DNA of 64,000 nucleotides from JANMDU01 sp031375105 (GTDB taxonomy: Bacteria > Pseudomonadota > Gammaproteobacteria > Burkholderiales > Burkholderiaceae_C). Below, one piece after another: positions 17,301 to 23,185 of this stretch. Position 1 is the first letter of the stretch; every line of letters starts with the position of its first letter. The position numbers and the translations under genes are program-made. The stretch is taken from contig JANMHJ010000031.1 in NCBI GenBank assembly GCA_031375105.1, positions 1 to 64,000 on the forward strand, in the 5' to 3' direction. Under the pieces are notes generated by a model that saw only the letters and a program-made list of their open reading frames with translations, ran no database searches and was not told the origin of the DNA.

Positions 17301-17498
17301 CTAATGATTCTCTTTGGCATGGTTGATCGTGTAGCGAGGAATCTCCACGACCAGATCTTTTTGGGTAACGAAGGCTTGGCAAGACAAACGGGAATTGGGC
17401 TCTAGGCCCCATGCGCGGTCGAGCAAGTCTTCTTCGTTTTCATCGAGCTCATTGAGCGAGGCGAACCCCTCGCGCACGATGATGTGATGTGGCAAGTC
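17301..17498 (-). pseudogene. displaced 3' fragment of fdx (island-end direct repeat)
   Basis: Positions 17303-17498 repeat 22840-23030, the 3' end of fdx, in the same orientation with two substitutions and one 5-bp insertion (GATGT duplicated at 17481-17490). It encodes the ferredoxin tail from HHIIVREGF to the end HAKENH but lacks the 5' part and three of the four cluster cysteines, so no [2Fe-2S] protein can be made from it. High identity indicates a recent duplication or ongoing conversion. It marks the left boundary of the accessory island. Confidence 0.9.
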
Positions 17499-17506
17499 CA
17501 GATGCC

Positions 17507-17800
17507 TCAATTCGGGTTTTGAGACAATCTGCGATCCACAGTGTGCGCCAGGCATTCAATCCAATGCAACTGGGTTTGCGGGAGAAAGCATGGATGGCGC
17601 GACTCCAACTCGCGCCTGCACTGAATGAAATCCGCCTCAATGAGGTGTGGAATTTTGTCCAAATACTGATCAAGCAGCGGAGAAAGCGGCATGCTTTCAT
17701 TGTCACTCCGCTCCAAAAAGAATAAACAAAAGTAATGACGGCGTTGGGCAAGGTTGAGCTGTGCGACGGCTACTTTGTAGTTACCAAAATCACTCGGCAT
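17507..17800 (-). CDS. uncharacterised 97-aa protein, last gene of the island
   Basis: Not recognised. It starts ATG 17800 overlapping the DUF2779 stop codon by one base (TAATG), so it is translationally coupled. It is soluble, with a helix-rich middle (LSPLLDQYLDKIPHLIEADFIQCRRELESRH) and two cysteine/histidine-containing segments, but no clear zinc motif. The stop codon lies 9 bp before the displaced fdx fragment, so the C-terminus could be truncated by the junction. Confidence 0.6.
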   Translation of the reverse strand: MPSDFGNYKVAVAQLNLAQRRHYFCLFFLERSDNESMPLSPLLDQYLDKIPHLIEADFIQCRRELESRHPCFLPQTQLHWIECLAHTVDRRLSQNPN

Positions 17801-19353
17801 TAGGCCTCCGCTCGCTTTGCTAATTTACGCCATACCTCCACCAACGCCAACGTGTCCAGCTTACAGTAGCTCAACATTTGCTTTCGCAAAGCTTTTACAC
17901 GGGCCGCGGATGTGTTGGGGTCAATTGCTTCCAAATATGCCGTCTGGGCGTCAAGGCCATTTTGTACGCCGTCTAACAATTCATAGCTCAAATGTGGCAG
18001 CATTGCAGGCACGACAGCTTTTAAGCTCCAACTGCCTTTCTGCTTTGGATGATAGTAGTGTTGACGCACGATGGGCTCCAAGTCAACCAAACGATCATGA
18101 ATGGTCAGCAGTGCTTTGGCGAGTCTTCTATGGCTTGAAAAATGTTCAGCCAAAGCAGCAATGCAGCGCTTTTCAAAGCTAGCGTTGTAGGCAAAGATCG
18201 AGCCGTCATTGGGGCAGGCATTCACCAGAGCCTTTGCCAGCGACAAGCGAGGATCATCGCCTGAAACATCCAAGAACTCCGCATGTTTGACTCCACCACG
18301 CCGCCCCACATGATGCAGCGAGAACTGAAACGGTATTTGCTCAAACGCCCGTGTGCCTAGCCAACGTGGCACCACGTCGCCGATGGTTTCAAAATCCAAA
18401 AAGGAGCAAGGTGCAGCATGCTGTGCCAAGGCCTGCGCAGCACCTCTTTTATCAACCAAAGCGCGGCCACTCAAAGTAGCCTTTTTCACCCGCAGTTGCA
18501 CAGGATTGAGCAACGCATCTGGCACATCGGTGATTTCTTTGACTTTTGGCTTTGCAAGATGCTCGCGCAAAGCCTTGGTCTGCACACGTGGTAGCCACTG
18601 CACAGGATGACTCACGGCAGGCTCACTAGACTGACAGTGCTCCAGAAATCCACAAGGATACGGATTGCTGCACTGCGCCCCAGTAGCAATGGCGGGCGCC
18701 GTGCGACGCTTCAGTACCGCTTGCGCTTTTTCAATCCATTGCGGCAGGCACTGCACCAACTCTTGAATCTCTTGCGTCACATCCACGACGGTGAGCAAGC
18801 CCTCGTAATCTTCATCGCCTTGGTAAACCCAATCCGTATTCACATGCGCAATCGCAATGCAATCCAACTCCAAGCCAGCCTCAATCGCCACAAAGTATTG
18901 AATAGCAGCATCCTCAAGGTAAACATCCTTCACACTGCTCGCAGACTTCACCTCCACAATCCCCCAGCGCGGCGGCAGCTCATTTGGTCCGCGGGCAGGC
19001 AACAACACATCGACGAAAGCCCGCGCGCCAGCTGCTTCAAAGCCCGCTTCAAACAGAGGAGCACGACCTTTGAGCTTTTTACCGGTGTTTGCAATCGCCT
19101 CTTGCGTTTGCGTCATAACCAATTGCACACCACCAGCCATTACATCAAAGGTCTTGCCTTTGCCTTGCGGGTCGAATATCTGCTGCGCAACAACACCCAG
19201 CCGATTGCCAGCAGCATAGCTGGCCTGCGTGCCTGCTGAGTCATCCAACAGCTCCGGCTGGTTAACTTGAAGCCAGAGTCGCTTGGGGCATTGGCGATGG
19301 GCTAGGAGGCGTGATTTTGAAACGGATGTCATTTCTTTATTTGAAGAATTCAT
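17800..19353 (-). CDS. DUF2779 protein: Cas4-like nuclease plus DEDD exonuclease-like domain, 517 aa
   Basis: The N-terminal half reads as a Cas4/AddB-type iron-sulphur PD-(D/E)XK nuclease. Cys22 lies in HRQCPKRLWL, Asp115 in AFVDVLL, Glu134 and Lys136 in GIVEVKSAS, and Gln152 in the AAIQYF motif; the closing cysteines are 228, 234 and 240 (CSNPYPCGFLEHC). The C-terminal DUF2779 half carries DEDD-type exonuclease motifs: FLDFET (Asp320, Glu322), FAYNASFEKR (~388-396) and YCKLDTLALVEV (Asp500). The family is uncharacterised to my knowledge; DNA or RNA processing is inferred from the motifs. It is the largest gene of the island and probably belongs to its operon. Confidence 0.8.
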   Translation of the reverse strand: MNSSNKEMTSVSKSRLLAHRQCPKRLWLQVNQPELLDDSAGTQASYAAGNRLGVVAQQIFDPQGKGKTFDVMAGGVQLVMTQTQEAIANTGKKLKGRAPLFEAGFEAAGARAFVDVLLPARGPNELPPRWGIVEVKSASSVKDVYLEDAAIQYFVAIEAGLELDCIAIAHVNTDWVYQGDEDYEGLLTVVDVTQEIQELVQCLPQWIEKAQAVLKRRTAPAIATGAQCSNPYPCGFLEHCQSSEPAVSHPVQWLPRVQTKALREHLAKPKVKEITDVPDALLNPVQLRVKKATLSGRALVDKRGAAQALAQHAAPCSFLDFETIGDVVPRWLGTRAFEQIPFQFSLHHVGRRGGVKHAEFLDVSGDDPRLSLAKALVNACPNDGSIFAYNASFEKRCIAALAEHFSSHRRLAKALLTIHDRLVDLEPIVRQHYYHPKQKGSWSLKAVVPAMLPHLSYELLDGVQNGLDAQTAYLEAIDPNTSAARVKALRKQMLSYCKLDTLALVEVWRKLAKRAEA

Positions 19354-19458
19354 GTCGAAACGGCAAGAGAAAATTGTCGTTATCTGTCAATCAGTTAGAG
19401 CAAGCTAATCTCCTTTGTCTTTGACTCAAGGTATTTGACAGAGCAGAAGCCATTGCAA

Positions 19459-20094
19459 TTAGGCCACGCTATGAAAGTCTATTCTCCATAGTGCAATACC
19501 ATGAGCAGAAAGTTGAACGTCAGTTGGGTAATGCAGTTTTTCTTTTGAAATCCAGCTATCGACCAAACGAAAGCCCTTACCTTTCAGAGCGACGGTAACC
19601 TTGTTAAATCTATCCTGTATCGTCTGTTTTCCTTGACGATCCTTATCAATATCAACATTGCGGTAAGCAGAGTTGTACACTAAAAGATAACCATGGCGCA
19701 TGCCTTTGGTACGAGTTGCCTCTTTACGAAAGGCTACCAACTTTTCAGCATCTTTCAACACCGAACCCATCGACGCATAAGTCAATTTCATCTCAATGAG
19801 TGCGCGGGGTTGAGATTCATTTTTCCACCACACTACTAGATCAAATCTCTGCTGCTTATTCACTTTAGGTGGAGCCCCCACTTTGACGATTCGATTTGCA
19901 TCACGCGCAAACTGATTCGGAGTGCATTCAGGGTAAACAATTAAACCTAGTTTTTTGTTTATTTCTCTTGCCGAAACCATTTGAACGAATGATTCTGGAG
20001 CATGCCATAAGGCGTAGCCTCCTGTCATCTCTCCATATTGTTTTTGCGCAGTTTTGACTGATTTGATGAGTAAATTTTCGAGAGAAGAAATCAT
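19459..20094 (-). CDS. PD-(D/E)XK nuclease-like protein, 211 aa
   Basis: Numbered from the ATG at 20094, RFDLVVWW supplies Asp85 and ALIEMKLTY supplies Glu101 and Lys103. This is the D...ExK arrangement of restriction-type nucleases on adjacent strands, with a helix after it (VLKDAEKLVAFRKEA) as expected. No helicase or methylase is fused. An in-frame TTG at 20118 would add eight residues; the only Shine-Dalgarno-like AAGGA lies 14 nt before the ATG, so the start is unsure. The AT-rich composition contrasts with neighbouring core genes. Function is inferred from the motif alone. Confidence 0.65.
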   Translation of the reverse strand: MISSLENLLIKSVKTAQKQYGEMTGGYALWHAPESFVQMVSAREINKKLGLIVYPECTPNQFARDANRIVKVGAPPKVNKQQRFDLVVWWKNESQPRALIEMKLTYASMGSVLKDAEKLVAFRKEATRTKGMRHGYLLVYNSAYRNVDIDKDRQGKQTIQDRFNKVTVALKGKGFRLVDSWISKEKLHYPTDVQLSAHGIALWRIDFHSVA

Positions 20095-20144
20095 TTTTAA
20101 ATCTTGAGTCCTTAGCAAGAATGAGAAAAATCACAAGCATCATC

Positions 20145-20315
20145 TTACTGAATTTTCAAAATTATTATTTCTCCATACGTTGGGTACCTCTTGCGCAACG
20201 CTGCAAGCACTGCGGATTCGGTTTTACCCTCTGCTTGAATACTCTCGCTTGGACGAGTGCTGTTTGGCTTTTGACCTTTAGCACCGTATTTGTATGCTAC
20301 TCGAACTGTGATCAT
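20145..20315 (-). CDS. small 56-aa protein of the island
   Basis: Starts ATG 20315 with GAAAGGA 7 nt upstream, an excellent ribosome binding site, 13 bp after the stop of the 281-residue gene. The product opens MITVRVAYKYGAKGQK, has a charged middle (SESIQAEGKTESAVLAALRK) and ends in a strand-like EIIILKIQ. The pattern strand, loop, helix, strand suggests a small folded domain, not a random open frame. No family recognised. Its place between two co-directional genes supports membership of the same operon. Confidence 0.6.
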   Translation of the reverse strand: MITVRVAYKYGAKGQKPNSTRPSESIQAEGKTESAVLAALRKRYPTYGEIIILKIQ

Positions 20316-20328
20316 TTTTTTCCTTTCG

Positions 20329-21174
20329 TTAGACAGCTATCGCGTAGATAGCTTTGAGTAGATCGAAATCTGTTAAATGGCGCTTTTCAAGGCAAACCGT
20401 ACGTACTGCTGACTGTATCGCTCCACGCAATTCATATAGCTCCACATGTGCATCTAGCCATTTATAGTCATTAGTACCTGCGACCCAATCACACCACCAC
20501 CTCAAAAAGGCAAGCAGATGCGTTTGGCTGAGTGGCCTGTCGGTTCGATACCGCTTATACCCGTCTTCGATGATGGGTGGCAAAGGAAATTCTGGCATGG
20601 AATTCATCATTCTGAATACCCACAAATCTTGGTCTTCTATGTCAAAGCGTGGTTTCATCAATTCGTTAAGCAAGTGCGCATGACTGGCGTAGCGCCTCTC
20701 CAAAATTTCTACCACTTCAAAGCAGCAGATCAAATCGTCACCTAAAAAATTTACACTATCAAGGCTGTGACGACGAGGAGCAATCAGCGCAAGCCCGCGT
20801 AACCGCTGGGATGCGCTGATCCACTCAGCATTCGCCTTTGGCTTCACTTGCTGATTAAGCAAGCCACCAAGCGCCTGCCATCTCATTCCCTCATCCTTGA
20901 GTGGCACATCCGGCAAAGCGCAACCTGACTTCGTCCAGATATAGGCAGTTTCCAGCCAAGCACATTCGATTTCATTGAGCTGTAGCAACTGGTTGATCAT
21001 GCGTAGGTTGATGCGCACAGCGCAAGGTTGCTCAGCTTTTTTCATGATTTCGTAGACAGGATCAAAGCCTAGCTGGCTATTTAACCCTTGTAAGCGCTCT
21101 ATCAAAAGCAATGCCTTCCGCTGCACAAATGCTGCCTGAATTTCAGATACCGTGAAGTTTGCAGTCGTATGCAT
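20329..21174 (-). CDS. uncharacterised 281-aa protein of the island
   Basis: Not recognised. Soluble and largely helical: leucine-rich stretches at ~19-33 (RKALLLIERLQGLNSQLG), 55-75 (LRMINQLLQLNEIECAWLE) and 145-175. No signal peptide, membrane helix, nucleotide-binding or nuclease motif is visible. It begins 5 bp after the stop of the FtsZ-C-like gene, so the two are almost certainly co-translated. This tight linkage is the only clue to a partner. Confidence 0.65.
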   Translation of the reverse strand: MHTTANFTVSEIQAAFVQRKALLLIERLQGLNSQLGFDPVYEIMKKAEQPCAVRINLRMINQLLQLNEIECAWLETAYIWTKSGCALPDVPLKDEGMRWQALGGLLNQQVKPKANAEWISASQRLRGLALIAPRRHSLDSVNFLGDDLICCFEVVEILERRYASHAHLLNELMKPRFDIEDQDLWVFRMMNSMPEFPLPPIIEDGYKRYRTDRPLSQTHLLAFLRWWCDWVAGTNDYKWLDAHVELYELRGAIQSAVRTVCLEKRHLTDFDLLKAIYAIAV

Positions 21175-21179
21175 AACTT

Positions 21180-21755
21180 TTATATCGTGACCGCCAAACT
21201 CACACGCTTACTAAAGCGATCAAGGGAATCATCTTGCAGCAACTGCATATCGAAATGTGCATCGTCTGGAATATGCCGACGAATCCATGAGCAAGCCTCC
21301 TTAAACTCTGATATCGGCACGCCTTCCGAGGATGCGCTGAAAACGAGGATCGCAGATTTGATTAGCTTCACACCTTTCGCATCAGCATTTTCAATAGCGC
21401 GCTGGAATGCAATTTGGGTTGCTGTGATGGAGTTATGACTCTGTGCGCAGCCTACATAGGCTGTAGCAATGGAGTGAATATCAGATGACTCAAACATAAC
21501 CGTCAAGTCTTGATAGTCAATATGCTGAAACACCGCTCTTTCATCCCATATGGCTTGCGCATCTTGGACAACCTGAGATACGTCTGCAGCGTGACCTTCA
21601 AACCAGCATTGCAGCGCACCAATATCCCACGATGCCAGTTTTCGGCTGGTTGTCAGATTGAAACTTTGCATATCTGCTGCGGCAGCAGTTTGACTGGTGA
21701 TTAAAGTGCATATGCCGGTTGCAAGGGCTTGCCGGCGAGTGAATACTGAATCCAT
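21180..21755 (-). CDS. isolated FtsZ C-terminal-domain-like protein with Tat-like signal, 191 aa
   Basis: From ATG 21755 (AGAAGG upstream) the protein starts MDSVFTRRQALATG followed by a hydrophobic stretch and AAAAD, a Tat/Sec-like signal. Residues ~76-191 follow the FtsZ pattern around and after the T7 loop: FQHIDYQDLTVMFES corresponds to NVDFADVRTVM of FtsZ and keeps both aspartates (80 and 83) while the asparagine is histidine. Then come a YVGCA/GSG-like turn, a long helix, SAILVFSAS and the final RVSLAVT. The N-terminal GTP-binding domain is absent. The match is by eye; a chance resemblance or a different ferredoxin-like family is possible. Confidence 0.6.
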   Translation of the reverse strand: MDSVFTRRQALATGICTLITSQTAAAADMQSFNLTTSRKLASWDIGALQCWFEGHAADVSQVVQDAQAIWDERAVFQHIDYQDLTVMFESSDIHSIATAYVGCAQSHNSITATQIAFQRAIENADAKGVKLIKSAILVFSASSEGVPISEFKEACSWIRRHIPDDAHFDMQLLQDDSLDRFSKRVSLAVTI

Positions 21756-21797
21756 GTGAAGCCTTCTTCTCTTTAGTGCCAGAAGTTTACGCATACA

Positions 21798-21816
21798 TGC
21801 GTCAATCTGTGACGCA
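21798..21816 (-). promoter_or_regulatory. palindrome upstream of the FtsZ-C-like operon
   Basis: TGCGTCA at 21798-21804 and TGACGCA at 21810-21816 form a perfect 7-bp inverted repeat with a 5-bp spacer. It is 42 bp upstream of the FtsZ-C-like start and just after the WYL gene stop. No T-tract follows, so it is more likely an operator than a terminator. The WYL protein is the obvious candidate ligand (inference). Confidence 0.5.
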
Positions 21817-21838
21817 CAAAGATATGCTCTCAGCGACC

Positions 21839-22795
21839 TTAGATAGGCTGCTTCTTCACATGACTAACTTGATCGCCAAAACTCAGCAACCACCGATTGA
21901 GTTGCACCGTATCCACCACAGTCGCGCTGATTCGGAGTTTGTCCTGCGCCTGCTTGATGACTTGATCGCCTGACAGTGGGCATTCCATCAGATATACGCC
22001 CAAGCCTTTATCCATGAGGAAACTCAATCGAATGCGTTTTCCTTCACCAAATCCAAAGCGACCATCGTCGTCATATTGCGCTAAATCAAAGTCTTTCGGG
22101 CGAACGAAAGTGCGATCTAGCCTTCGGGCTTGGTTGATTCGGTGGATTGCGAGGCTACGCTCGTTGTCATAGCCTGCAAATCGGCAAACGAGGTAGAGCC
22201 TAGGGCCTTGTTGCGCCAAGCCAAGTGGCATGACCTCGGCCAGTGTGCGTTTTCCCCCAGCATTTGCGTAGTCCAACTCCAGCCAGTGATTGCCATAGAG
22301 CGCATTGCTGACTTCTTCAAAAATGCCGGGTGTGATTTTGGCAGGCAGCAGAGGCTGAGTCTCGCTAACGACACGTACTTTTGACAGCCAGTCGCGCTCT
22401 TTTTGAGCGCGCCCATGCAATGCCATGCTGCTGCGCGCTTGGGTGAAAAATTCCGCCATGGATTTCATCAAACTGGCTGGCAACAGATTGCGCAGGTGCT
22501 GCTCGGCCAGCGCGAGCAACAACGACTCCTGCTCTGTCATGCCCGGAAGCGAAATACCCTGAGCACGCACCTTCCAGCGATAGCCATAGGGTTTGCTCCG
22601 GCTATCGCATTCAATATCGAAATGCTCGGTCAAAGTTTCAAGATGGCGCTGAATGGTGCGCAGCTCGCGCACAAAGCCAGCGGCGCTCAATTGAGTTTGA
22701 AGCTCTAGTGCAGTGATTTTTCTGTTGCGCGGTATGCGTTGCAGCAAAGCGAGTACCGTGTGAACTGTCTCAAGCGAATCTGGGCGTTTGGGCAT
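21839..22795 (-). CDS. WYL-domain transcriptional regulator, 318 aa
   Basis: An N-terminal winged helix-turn-helix (residues ~8-60, with LETVHTVLALLQRIP and FVRELRTIQRHLETL) is followed by the WYL domain (~160-230, LYGNHWLELDYANAGG and RLYLVCRFAGYDNERSLAIHRI) and a C-terminal WCX-like segment. WYL proteins bind nucleic-acid or nucleotide ligands and frequently control phage-defence and DNA-damage genes. It is the first gene of the island, starting 43 bp after the fdx stop with no obvious promoter in between, so it might be reached by read-through from the isc operon. Confidence 0.88.
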   Translation of the reverse strand: MPKRPDSLETVHTVLALLQRIPRNRKITALELQTQLSAAGFVRELRTIQRHLETLTEHFDIECDSRSKPYGYRWKVRAQGISLPGMTEQESLLLALAEQHLRNLLPASLMKSMAEFFTQARSSMALHGRAQKERDWLSKVRVVSETQPLLPAKITPGIFEEVSNALYGNHWLELDYANAGGKRTLAEVMPLGLAQQGPRLYLVCRFAGYDNERSLAIHRINQARRLDRTFVRPKDFDLAQYDDDGRFGFGEGKRIRLSFLMDKGLGVYLMECPLSGDQVIKQAQDKLRISATVVDTVQLNRWLLSFGDQVSHVKKQPI

Positions 22796-22837
22796 GCGGA
22801 TACTCCATCGGCTGAAGGATGACTTGAATTCAGTGCT

Positions 22838-23176
22838 TCAATGATTCTCTTTGGCATGGTTGATCGTGTAGCGAGGAATCTCCACGACCAGATCTTTTTG
22901 GGCAACGAAGGCTTGGCAAGATAAACGGGAATTGGGCTCTAGGCCCCATGCGCGGTCGAGCAAGTCTTCTTCGTTTTCATCGAGCTCATTGAGCGAGGCG
23001 AACCCCTCGCGCACGATGATGTGGCAAGTCGTGCAAGCGCAGCTCATGTCGCAGGCGTGTTCGATATTGATGCCGTGCTCTAGCAGGGCTTCGCAGATGC
23101 TGTCGCCCACATTGGCTTTCACCTCTGCGCCTTGCGGACAGATTTCAACATGGGGGAGAATTTTGATGATGGGCAT
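22838..23176 (-). CDS. fdx: ISC-system [2Fe-2S] ferredoxin, 112 aa
   Basis: Adrenodoxin-type ferredoxin that donates electrons during iron-sulphur cluster assembly on IscU. Cluster ligands are visible in CDMSCACTTCHIIV (the C-x5-C-x2-C spacing starting at Cys42) and in LSCQAF near residue 87. Length is normal. It is the last gene of the isc operon, 9 bp after hscA. Its 3' 190 bp are duplicated at 17303-17498 on the far side of the island. Confidence 0.96.
   Translation of the reverse strand: MPIIKILPHVEICPQGAEVKANVGDSICEALLEHGINIEHACDMSCACTTCHIIVREGFASLNELDENEEDLLDRAWGLEPNSRLSCQAFVAQKDLVVEIPRYTINHAKENH
22840..23030. repeat. direct repeat of the fdx 3' end, right copy
   Basis: Partner of 17303-17498, same orientation, about 98% identical by eye except for the 5-bp indel. 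The two copies bracket the 5.3-kb insert. Confidence 0.9.
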
Positions 23177-23185
23177 GGTGGTCTT

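Noticed and set aside
20121..20351. 76-residue plus-strand open frame in the island
   Set aside because: It lies antisense to the 56-residue gene, which has the better ribosome binding site and operon context.
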